Part shown: piece after piece, positions 1 through 4,882 of the stretch
Numbering within the stretch: the stretch's first letter is position 1
Layout of the letters: each line of letters begins with the position of its first letter
Assembly: GCA_017476305.1 (NCBI GenBank)
Contig: JAFVAA010000921.1
Coordinates: 1-5,145, forward strand
Source: Lachnospiraceae bacterium
Lineage (GTDB): Bacteria > Bacillota > Clostridia > Lachnospirales > Lachnospiraceae
DNA: 5,145 nucleotides
Reading direction: 5' to 3'
The notes under the pieces: generated by a model
The model's input: the letters and a program-made list of their open reading frames with translations, nothing else
The model's database searches: none
Told to the model about the DNA's origin: nothing
Program-made: the position numbers and the translations under genes

Positions 1-65
1 GGAAAGGGGAAGCCGACGAACTCTGAATTTGTCGCTTGATAGCCGATAAGATCCGATTGGAATAT

Positions 66-100
66 AAAATGCGAAAAACAGTGTAGAAAATGCGAAAAAC
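66..100 (+). repeat. Two 14-bp direct repeats, candidate operator upstream of glgA
   Basis: The sequence AAAATGCGAAAAAC occurs exactly at 66-79 and again at 87-100. The copies start 21 bp apart, about two helical turns, so a protein bound to both would sit on one face of the DNA. The second copy ends 2 bp before the -35 hexamer of the glgA promoter, where an activator, or a repressor overlapping polymerase, would bind. A shorter inverted match, TTCGCAT, lies in the leader at 161-167. The repeat is seen directly; the regulatory role is inferred and I do not recognise the cognate regulator. Confidence 0.6.
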
Positions 101-102
101 TC

Positions 103-131
103 TTTTCATTCGTGACATTTTTTAGTATAAT
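103..131 (+). promoter_or_regulatory. Promoter of glgA, sigma-A type
   Basis: A perfect -10 hexamer TATAAT lies at 126-131. With a 17-bp spacer, the -35 is TTTTCA at 103-108 (4 of 6 matches to TTGACA). Transcription would begin near 138, giving a leader of about 80 nt. The weak -35 beside the tandem repeats at 66-100 fits a promoter that depends on an activator, but that is inference. Confidence 0.65.
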
Positions 132-152
132 TTTAAGTAGGGTTTATAAAGG

Positions 153-204
153 TGCTGCAGTTCGCATGAGATCTGTTCTGTAGCATAAAAGCGAGTGAAG
201 GAGG
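153..204 (+). promoter_or_regulatory. glgA leader: hairpin and ribosome binding site
   Basis: TGCTGCAG (153-160) can pair with CTGTAGCA (178-185) to form an 8-bp stem with one G-U pair and a 17-nt loop. No T-run follows, so it is not a terminator. The ribosome site AAGGAGG is at 198-204 and lies 12 nt before the ATG at 217, a somewhat long spacing. The stem leaves the ribosome site free. Any regulatory role for the stem is unproven. Confidence 0.4.
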
Positions 205-216
205 ATATTTGTTACT

Positions 217-1653
217 ATGAAAAATGTGTTGTTTGTAGCGTCAGAGTGCGTTCCGTTCATTAAGACGGGAGGACTTGCTGATGTAGTAGGATCTTTACCA
301 AAATATTTTAATAAAAAGGAATTTGATGTTCGTGTCATGATTCCGAAATATGCCTGCATTCCGGAGGAGTGGAAGCAGAAGATGGAGTATGTCACTCATT
401 TCTATATTGATCTGGCATGGCGGAAACAATATGTAGGTGTCATGCAGATGGAGTACGAGGGAGTGAAATTCTACTTCATTGATAATGAGTTTTATTTCGC
501 AGGGTTTCATCCATACGGAAATATTCATGAAGATATAGAGAAGTTTGCTTTTTTCTGTAAAGCTTCCCTGTCTTCTCTGCCGAGTATTGATTTCCGCCCG
601 GATATTATCCATTGCCATGACTGGCAGACCGGTCTGATTCCGATCTATCTAAAGGATATGTTTAGCGAAAATCCGTTTTTCCATAATATTAAGACGATTA
701 TGACGATACATAACCTGAAATTTCAGGGTATCTGGGATTTGAAAAAGGTGAAGGATATCACCGGATTAAAGGATTATTTCTTTACCTCGGATAAGTTAGA
801 GGCATATGGGGATGCGAACTACTTAAAGGGCGGGATCGTTTATGCGGATATGATTACGACGGTCAGTGATTCCTATGCGGAGGAGATCAAAATGCCGTTT
901 TACGGAGAGCATCTGGACGGTCTGATGCGTGCGAGAAGCAACTGTCTCGTGGGAATTGTGAATGGTCTGGACTATGATGAGTATAATCCGGAGACCGATC
1001 CTTTGATCTTTAAAAATTATAATGCGAAGACCTTCCGGAAGGAAAAGGTGAAAAATAAACGAGGTCTCCAGAAGGAGCTTGGTTTAGAGGAGGATGAGAG
1101 AAAGTTCATGATCGGAATCGTATCCCGTCTGACCGATCAGAAGGGGTTCGACCTGATCGACCGCGTGATCGAGGAGATCTGTGCGGAGGATACACAGTTA
1201 GTGGTACTAGGAACCGGAGAAGAACGTTATGAGAATCTGTTCCGTCATTTTGAGTGGAAGTACCATGAGAGAGTATCCGCGAATATCTTTTATTCCAATG
1301 AGCGTTCGCATAAGATCTATGCGGGCTGTGATGCATTTTTGATGCCGTCGCTCTTCGAACCGTGCGGATTGTCACAGCTGATGAGCCTGCGCTATGGTAC
1401 GATTCCGATTGTGCGTGAGACAGGCGGGCTTCGTGACACGGTAGAGCCGTACAATGAATACGAGAGCAAGGGAACCGGATTTTCTTTCTGCAACTATAAT
1501 GCGCATGAGATGCTGAATACGATCCGCTATGCGAAGGACGTGTACTATAACAGGAAACGCGAGTGGAATAAGATGATCGACAGAGGAATGGCGGTAGATT
1601 TTTCCTGGAACAATTCCGCAGGGAAGTATGCGGAGCTGTATAACAGAATGTAG
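217..1653 (+). CDS. glgA: Glycogen synthase (ADP-glucose:glycogen glucosyltransferase)
   Basis: This cytoplasmic enzyme transfers glucose from ADP-glucose to the non-reducing end of an alpha-1,4-glucan in bacterial glycogen storage. The 478 residues match the usual length of the GT5 family (E. coli GlgA has 477). The N-terminal Rossmann domain begins with the ADP-glucose-binding KTGGLADV (residues 16-23), followed by HCHDWQTGL (132-140) and TIHN (163-166). The C-terminal domain has the hinge-proximal GIVNGLDY (246-253), SRLTDQKGFDLI (303-314), LGTGEE (331-336), and the signature FEPCGLSQL (380-388) followed by RETGGLRDTV (400-409), which contains the conserved active-site glutamate E381. No key motif is missing. 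The ATG start gives the canonical N-terminus MKNVLFVASE. The gene has its own promoter, and no glgB, glgC, glgD or glgP is visible beside it. It is followed by a convergent terminator. The identification is secure. Confidence 0.97.
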   Translation: MKNVLFVASECVPFIKTGGLADVVGSLPKYFNKKEFDVRVMIPKYACIPEEWKQKMEYVTHFYIDLAWRKQYVGVMQMEYEGVKFYFIDNEFYFAGFHPYGNIHEDIEKFAFFCKASLSSLPSIDFRPDIIHCHDWQTGLIPIYLKDMFSENPFFHNIKTIMTIHNLKFQGIWDLKKVKDITGLKDYFFTSDKLEAYGDANYLKGGIVYADMITTVSDSYAEEIKMPFYGEHLDGLMRARSNCLVGIVNGLDYDEYNPETDPLIFKNYNAKTFRKEKVKNKRGLQKELGLEEDERKFMIGIVSRLTDQKGFDLIDRVIEEICAEDTQLVVLGTGEERYENLFRHFEWKYHERVSANIFYSNERSHKIYAGCDAFLMPSLFEPCGLSQLMSLRYGTIPIVRETGGLRDTVEPYNEYESKGTGFSFCNYNAHEMLNTIRYAKDVYYNRKREWNKMIDRGMAVDFSWNNSAGKYAELYNRM

Positions 1654-1662
1654 TGGAAACTG

Positions 1663-1724
1663 ACAGCAGCGCACCTCCGGTGCGTAACGTACCGTAGGGA
1701 TGCAAAGCACCTTTGGTACGCTGT
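1663..1724. other. Folded GC-rich intergenic element downstream of glgA
   Basis: Starting 10 bp after the glgA stop codon are two adjacent hairpins: CGCACC (1670-1675) with GGTGCG (1679-1684) around a TCC loop, and CGTACC (1688-1693) with GGTACG (1715-1720), whose interior adds AGG/CCT and TGC/GCA pairs. ACAG (1663-1666) can pair with CTGT (1721-1724), closing the two into a three-way junction. The stretch is richer in G+C than the flanks. It has no long T-run, so it is not a classical terminator. It could be a dispersed intergenic repeat or a 3'-end stabiliser for the glgA mRNA. The function is unknown. Confidence 0.5.
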
Positions 1725-1748
1725 GTATCAAAAACATTACCGTATCAA

Positions 1749-1779
1749 AAAAGAGCTGTGTGCCATACACAGCTCTTTT
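1749..1779. terminator. Bidirectional rho-independent terminator between glgA and csp
   Basis: AAAAGAGCTGTGT (1749-1761) pairs perfectly with ACACAGCTCTTTT (1767-1779), a 13-bp stem with a 5-nt GCCAT loop. On the + strand the stem ends in TTTT and would terminate glgA. On the - strand it ends in six Ts (the As at 1747-1752) and would terminate the convergent cold shock transcript. The flanks carry GTATCAAAAA twice (1725-1734 and 1742-1751). Confidence 0.88.
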
Positions 1780-1855
1780 CAACTTTCGTATCAACGAAGT
1801 TCGTTATAACCTACTACAATCTTAACTTTTAAAATAACTGAAAAATTTTTACGCA

Positions 1856-1878
1856 TGAACGAAATGGCTTGTCGTTCA
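1856..1878. repeat. Small inverted repeat downstream of the cold shock gene
   Basis: TGAACGA (1856-1862) and TCGTTCA (1872-1878) form a 7-bp stem with a 9-nt loop in the 3' region of the cold shock gene, about 60 bp past its stop codon. Read on the - strand, the stem is followed by TGCGTAAAAATTTTT, so it could be a weak terminator. The rest of 1780-1937 is AT-rich and shows no gene. Confidence 0.35.
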
Positions 1879-1937
1879 CTAAATAAAACACTTATCTATA
1901 AAAATTAATGATCCATGCATAAATCATAACATTGTGC

Positions 1938-2138
1938 TTAGCCTACTTTTACCACGTTTGATGCCTGCGGACCTTTTTCTCCGTTTACTACATCGAACTC
2001 TACCTCATCACCCTCATCAAGAACCTTGAAGCCGTCCATCTGAAGTGCAGAGAAGTGTACGAATACATCTTTTCCTGTTTCATCGGAGATAAAACCAAAT
2101 CCTTTTTTTGCATTAAACCATTTTACTGTACCTTTCAT
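1938..2138 (-). CDS. csp: Cold shock protein, CspA family
   Basis: This small single-stranded nucleic-acid-binding protein acts as an RNA chaperone and antiterminator in the cytoplasm, at low temperature or constitutively depending on the paralogue. The 66 residues are the usual full length of one cold shock domain. The five-stranded OB-fold motifs are intact: KWFN (6-9), RNP1 KGFGFI (12-17) and RNP2 VFVHF (25-29), with the aromatic side chains that stack on bases at W7, F8, F14, F16, F26, H28 and F29. The open frame extends upstream, but the start at 2138 gives the conserved MKGTVKWFN beginning and has AGGAGG (2146-2151 on the + strand, as CCTCCT) 7 nt before it. The gene is monocistronic, converges on glgA and is divergent from the thioesterase gene. 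Which paralogue it is, and whether it is cold-inducible, cannot be told from the protein. Confidence 0.96.
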   Translation of the reverse strand: MKGTVKWFNAKKGFGFISDETGKDVFVHFSALQMDGFKVLDEGDEVEFDVVNGEKGPQASNVVKVG

Positions 2139-2145
2139 TGTACTG

Positions 2146-2226
2146 CCTCCTAAAAAATGAAATATTTGTGTTTGAATCTGTATCAGGAGATCCGTCTGCA
2201 CGTTCCTCCTGTACAAAAACTTTAAC
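2146..2226 (-). promoter_or_regulatory. Cold shock gene leader with alternative hairpins at the ribosome site
   Basis: The untranslated leader is about 88 nt. In the RNA sense, an upstream CAGGAG (2211 to 2206) pairs with CTCCTG (2189 to 2184), and the stem extends with TGTA/TACA across one bulge to 10 bp. The same CTCCT can instead pair with the true ribosome site AGGAGG (2151 to 2146), an 8-bp helix with two G-U pairs. The two pairings exclude each other, so the first exposes the ribosome site and the second hides it. Structured leaders that respond to temperature are known for E. coli cspA. That this one does so is inference. Confidence 0.45.
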
Positions 2227-2232
2227 ACTTGT

Positions 2233-2261
2233 AATCTATCATATAAATTATATGGTGTCAA
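2233..2261 (-). promoter_or_regulatory. Promoter of the cold shock gene
   Basis: Read on the - strand, a perfect -35 TTGACA (2261 to 2256) is separated by 17 bp from TAGATT (2238 to 2233). The -10 matches 4 of 6 positions and is preceded by TGA, an extended -10 element. Transcription would start near 2226. Together these suggest a strong promoter, as expected for an abundant cold shock protein. Confidence 0.75.
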
Positions 2262-2278
2262 TGCCATTTTGTGAAAAA

Positions 2279-2296
2279 ATAGTATAAATAGTATAA
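2279..2296. repeat. Tandem 9-bp repeat between divergent promoters
   Basis: ATAGTATAA occurs twice in perfect tandem (2279-2287 and 2288-2296), inside the AT-rich 43 bp that separate the -35 boxes of the two divergent promoters. It lies just upstream of the thioesterase -35 box, where an UP element for RNA polymerase alpha subunit would sit. It may be simple AT-rich sequence. Confidence 0.4.
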
Positions 2297-2304
2297 AGAT
2301 ATTT

Positions 2305-2333
2305 TTGCATATTGGTGAGCTTTGTGGTACAAT
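2305..2333 (+). promoter_or_regulatory. Promoter of the thioesterase gene, extended -10
   Basis: TACAAT (2328-2333, 5 of 6 matches) is preceded by TGG, an extended -10. The -35 is TTGCAT (2305-2310) at a 17-bp spacing. Transcription would start near 2340, giving a leader of about 73 nt. Confidence 0.7.
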
Positions 2334-2373
2334 GAAAAGAGGAATGGGGATTTTTCAGAAAAGTAGATTCATC

Positions 2374-2408
2374 AGGAGCAGTCACAAATGACGGCTCCTC
2401 GCGGAGGA
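2374..2408 (+). promoter_or_regulatory. Thioesterase leader: hairpin overlapping an alternative ribosome-site hairpin
   Basis: AGGAGC (2374-2379) and GTCA (2381-2384) pair with TGAC (2389-2392) and GCTCCT (2394-2399) around a CAAA loop, giving ten base pairs and one A-G mismatch. The TCCTC at 2396-2400 could instead pair with GAGGA (2404-2408), which covers most of the ribosome site GGAGG (2403-2407) of the gene at 2413. The two stems exclude each other. The first is longer and is made first, so the default should be an open ribosome site. Regulation is inferred. Confidence 0.5.
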
Positions 2409-2412
2409 CATT

Positions 2413-2838
2413 ATGCAGAAAGAGACGATTTGTTATATAAGAGATGTGAACTATTATGAAACGGATCGCATGGGAATCGTGCATCATTCGAATTACATCC
2501 GGTATTTTGAAGAAGCAAGGCTCTTCATGATGGAAAAGGCAGGTTTGAACTATGCGGCGATTGAGGAACGTGGGATCATTATTCCGGTATTGTTCGTGAA
2601 TTGTGAGTATGTAAAGCCGCTCAGATATGGGGATACCTTTCGTGTGGAGACCAGACTTTCCGGTTACAGGGGGTTGAAGATGGAGGTCTCCTATGAAATT
2701 TACTCTGAGAGAACCGGTGAACTCTGTACTACGGGGGAAAGCGGGCACTGTTTTTTGTATCCGGATATGAAGCCTGTGCGTATGAAGCGGGATTTTCCGG
2801 ATATTCATGATACCCTGAACAGATATCTGATGACTTGA
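2413..2838 (+). CDS. Acyl-CoA thioesterase, YbgC/FadM-like 4HBT hotdog family
   Basis: The 141-residue protein is a typical single hotdog-fold domain, predicted to hydrolyse acyl-CoA thioesters in the cytoplasm and usually working as a homotetramer. The family signature spans residues 15-36: Y15, E16 and T17, then catalytic D18 in DRMGIVHHSNY, then IRYFEEAR on the hot-dog helix. D18 and H25 match, by position, the Asp and conserved His of E. coli YbgC. The strand residues V67 to Y72 and the RYGDTF turn (71-76) are also typical. The start ATG has GGAGG 5 nt upstream (2403-2407). The gene is preceded by its own promoter and followed after 104 bp by the sulfotransferase-like gene, with no terminator between them. 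The substrate cannot be read from the sequence: family members act on 4-hydroxybenzoyl-, short-chain or long-chain acyl-CoA. There is no Tol-Pal cluster, as expected in a Gram-positive. I leave the symbol blank because orthology to ybgC is not certain. Confidence 0.9.
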   Translation: MQKETICYIRDVNYYETDRMGIVHHSNYIRYFEEARLFMMEKAGLNYAAIEERGIIIPVLFVNCEYVKPLRYGDTFRVETRLSGYRGLKMEVSYEIYSERTGELCTTGESGHCFLYPDMKPVRMKRDFPDIHDTLNRYLMT

Positions 2839-2884
2839 TTTTTTTCGTGCCAATACAGCTTTCGTGCTTTGTGACAGATATATT

Positions 2885-2908
2885 CTGTTCCGGTCAGGAT
2901 GGGAACGG
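2885..2908 (+). other. Hairpin in the gap before the sulfotransferase-like gene
   Basis: CTGTTCC (2885-2891) pairs with GGAACGG (2902-2908), a 7-bp stem with one T-G pair and a 10-nt loop. It lies 20 nt before the ribosome site AGGAAGGGA (2927-2935) of the next gene. The same two arms recur in the transaldolase leader at 4735-4741 and 4758-4764. No convincing promoter is visible in this gap: TATATT at 2879-2884 lacks a -35. The stem may be a processing site, a regulatory element or chance. Confidence 0.35.
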
Positions 2909-2942
2909 ATGCAGGAAAGGAAACATAGGAAGGGATTTGAAA

Positions 2943-4670
2943 ATGAAAGGAAAGATAAGAGTTATTATTATTACACTAGTGGTACTTCTGGCTGGAACGG
3001 GAGTTTTCCTGTGGAAAATGAACGATATTTCCAAAAAGCTGGAGGCAAAGGCAGAGGAGAAGCTAAAGGAGGAGCGGGATCTTATCGAAGATCAGAAGCG
3101 AAAGGCGATTGATAAAGTGAAGGAGGTAGATATCATTCCGCTCTATCTTTCGGGAGACCGGAAAAACGTTGAAATGACGAAATTTTCCTCTGTTTCGGAA
3201 ATCTATACTACAAAAAAGTCAGATGAAGTGACGGAGACTCTGGCAGCGATCAAACGAAACAGGAACTGTACTCCGAAGGATCCTCTGTGGGCATATGATC
3301 CGTATGGGACGAACCGAAATTCTATGTATGTTTATTTTCGTACATCGGGAAACTGTTATCTGCGCTATACGATTTCCGTAAAGGACGACGGCATCGGTGA
3401 TTTTACGAGAACTGCATATACCGGCGGTCCTTCCGTGACGAAGGAGCATGAGTACCAGATTACCGGTCTGGTCGCAGGGGAGAAAAATTATATCGTGATG
3501 AATCTGTATAATTCCGATGACCAGCTTTCGGAAACGAGAATCTTTTCCGTGGATGTTCCGAAGAGCAAAAGTGGTGCAGAGAATCGGCTTTCTACCAAAA
3601 AGGGAACGAGTAAAAAGACGATTTCCAATGGACTGTTTACCGTATTCGGGAAAAGGAATGCCATTCTTTTCTATGATAATTCCGGTGTGCTCCGCGGGGA
3701 GATCCCTCTGGAGGATAACACGGGAAGAAATATGGAACAGATTTATGATACGCTGACCTATACCGCGGGGAAAAGCCTGATCGTACAGGTGGATTTCCTG
3801 GGGAAGGTGGTAAAGACGCATAAACTAAAGGGATATACGCAGTCCGGTGATTTTATCTATGATGGCAGCGGCAGCCTCTATGTCATAGCTACGGCAAAAA
3901 AGAAAAAGGCTGCACCAAAGAGCAAGGTGATTCAGGTGACTTTGGAGAATAGTGCCATAGACGAGATGGTTGACATGGATACCGTTCTAAAGAGTGTTTA
4001 TGAAAAAGCCAGAAAAAAGGCGCATAAGAAAAATGTGGACTGGATCGGGATCGATTCCATACAGCTTGTGGGTTCGAATGCTTTGCTCATCAGTTCGAAA
4101 AAGCTTTCCAGCATTATCAAGGTAAGCGGCATCGGCAGTCTGGTTCCGAAGCTGAATTATATTATTGCAGATAAAAAGCTGTATAAAGGATATGATAAAA
4201 AACTGCGAAAGAAGGTCTTGAAGAAGCTGGAGGATGAATCGGCTGCTGCCGAGGCTACGGAGGAACCTCGGAATATTTTGAAAAAGCCGGTAAAACAGGA
4301 TCCGTTTCCTTCGTTCTTTGGCCCGGAGATGATCTCTTATAAGAAAAAAGGAGCAGAAGGACAGTATACGCTGAGGATGTTCGCGGCAAAAGCAGGAGAT
4401 ACGGAAAAGGGAGACGGAAACTCTTATTATCTGACCTACGTGGTAGACGAGGTGGCGGGCACCTATGATCTGAAGAAAAAGTATAAAGTAGCACAGACCA
4501 AAAAGGATGGAAATTATATTAGCAATGGCGACCAGTATATTTACTGCTGCAGTGATGGAAATTTCTTTACAGAGTCGGATACGACGGGCAGGGTCTTAAA
4601 GGATTTTATGATGTCAGACAGACCGTACCGGGTATATAAAAATGATTTTAAACAGTTTTGGTTCCGTTAG
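2943..4670 (+). CDS. Membrane-anchored arylsulfotransferase (ASST)-like protein, probably catalytically inactive
   Basis: The 575-residue protein starts with MKGKIR and one hydrophobic segment (about 7-24) followed by a charged, coil-prone stretch (28-60), which fits an uncleaved anchor with the rest outside the cell. Residues about 110-205 resemble the beta-rich N-terminal domain of arylsulfate sulfotransferases: DPYGTN (119-124), SMYVYF (127-132), YTISVKDDGIGDFTR (142-156) and a HEYQITGL turn (169-176). The beta-propeller part follows, ending in the family-like tail TGRVLKDF and YRVYKNDFKQFWF (562-574). Active family members move a sulfate group between phenols through a histidine. Here the expected positions appear replaced: SGDFIYD (301-307) for HHDFxYD, DWIGIDSI (366-373) for DWxHxNSI, SSKK (384-387) for SSRH and FGPE (459-462) for GQH. 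The whole protein has only three histidines (169, 293, 361). I chose ATG 2943, with AGGAAGGGA 7 nt upstream, over an in-frame TTG at 2835 that overlaps the thioesterase gene. The family call is from memory and the function is unknown. Confidence 0.75.
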   Translation: MKGKIRVIIITLVVLLAGTGVFLWKMNDISKKLEAKAEEKLKEERDLIEDQKRKAIDKVKEVDIIPLYLSGDRKNVEMTKFSSVSEIYTTKKSDEVTETLAAIKRNRNCTPKDPLWAYDPYGTNRNSMYVYFRTSGNCYLRYTISVKDDGIGDFTRTAYTGGPSVTKEHEYQITGLVAGEKNYIVMNLYNSDDQLSETRIFSVDVPKSKSGAENRLSTKKGTSKKTISNGLFTVFGKRNAILFYDNSGVLRGEIPLEDNTGRNMEQIYDTLTYTAGKSLIVQVDFLGKVVKTHKLKGYTQSGDFIYDGSGSLYVIATAKKKKAAPKSKVIQVTLENSAIDEMVDMDTVLKSVYEKARKKAHKKNVDWIGIDSIQLVGSNALLISSKKLSSIIKVSGIGSLVPKLNYIIADKKLYKGYDKKLRKKVLKKLEDESAAAEATEEPRNILKKPVKQDPFPSFFGPEMISYKKKGAEGQYTLRMFAAKAGDTEKGDGNSYYLTYVVDEVAGTYDLKKKYKVAQTKKDGNYISNGDQYIYCCSDGNFFTESDTTGRVLKDFMMSDRPYRVYKNDFKQFWFR

Positions 4671-4675
4671 CGGGG

Positions 4676-4705
4676 TTGACTGGATCCTGGGAAACGTTGT
4701 ATACT
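4676..4705 (+). promoter_or_regulatory. Promoter of the transaldolase gene
   Basis: TTGACT (4676-4681, 5 of 6) and TATACT (4700-4705, 5 of 6) are separated by 18 bp. The -35 begins 5 bp after the stop codon of the upstream gene, with no terminator between them, so read-through could add to expression. Transcription would start near 4712, giving a leader of about 170 nt. Confidence 0.75.
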
Positions 4706-4723
4706 TAGAGTTATTCAGAAGTG

Positions 4724-4817
4724 GCTTAGTGATGCTGTTCCGGCAGGGGCTTCTGCTGGAACGGTAATACTAATACATAGTGCTTAAGCAGCGATGTTTG
4801 AGAGAATGGCTGTTTTA
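4724..4817 (+). promoter_or_regulatory. Structured leader of the transaldolase gene
   Basis: The central hairpin pairs GTTCCGGCAG (4737-4746) with CTGCTGGAAC (4753-4762) around a 6-nt loop: ten pairs with one G-T wobble, extendable by three more pairs (4734-4736 with 4763-4765). GCTTA (4724-4728) can pair with TAAGC (4785-4789) to enclose it. GCAGC (4788-4792) can alternatively pair with GCTGT (4809-4813), which would break that closing stem. No T-run follows, so any control would be on translation or RNA stability. The ribosome site AGGAGG is at 4869-4874. I do not recognise a known riboswitch class here. Confidence 0.45.
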
Positions 4818-4882
4818 GCATGGAAGATTGAGACTTTATGGGAGCGTAACTGAAAAAAAATGAAAATTAGGAGGAAAGAGGT

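Noticed and set aside
1..65. Tail of an upstream gene
   Set aside because: All three forward frames close early (stops at 24-26, 37-39 and 46-48), so any could be a gene end. The tails are too short to recognise, and no terminator or gene start is visible here on either strand.
112..131. GTGACA at 112-117 as the -35 of the glgA promoter
   Set aside because: It would leave only 8 bp to TATAAT. TTTTCA at 103-108 gives a 17-bp spacer.
1106..1794. Long antisense open frames opposite glgA
   Set aside because: They lie within the coding strand of an intact glgA, have no ribosome site and give low-complexity or non-family-like proteins.
1795..1807. Palindrome AACGAA-G-TTCGTT (1794-1806) as an operator
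   Set aside because: It lies beyond both convergent gene ends and is not near a promoter; probably chance in AT-rich sequence.
2139..2267. In-frame upstream extension of the cold shock protein
   Set aside because: The frame is open by chance through the leader and past the promoter. The family starts at MKGTVKWFN and the AGGAGG is correctly placed for 2138.
2835..2942. Longer N-terminus for the sulfotransferase-like protein from TTG at 2835
   Set aside because: The extra 36 residues have no ribosome site in front and do not look like a signal or domain. The ATG at 2943 has a good site and puts the membrane anchor right at the N-terminus.
2864..3112. 82-codon + frame overlapping the start of the sulfotransferase-like gene
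   Set aside because: It lacks a ribosome site, overlaps the better supported gene in another frame, and its residues reflect the purine-rich codons of that gene.
3219..3821. Antisense open frame opposite the sulfotransferase-like gene
   Set aside because: It has no recognisable domain or promoter and lies fully inside a longer gene with plausible composition.
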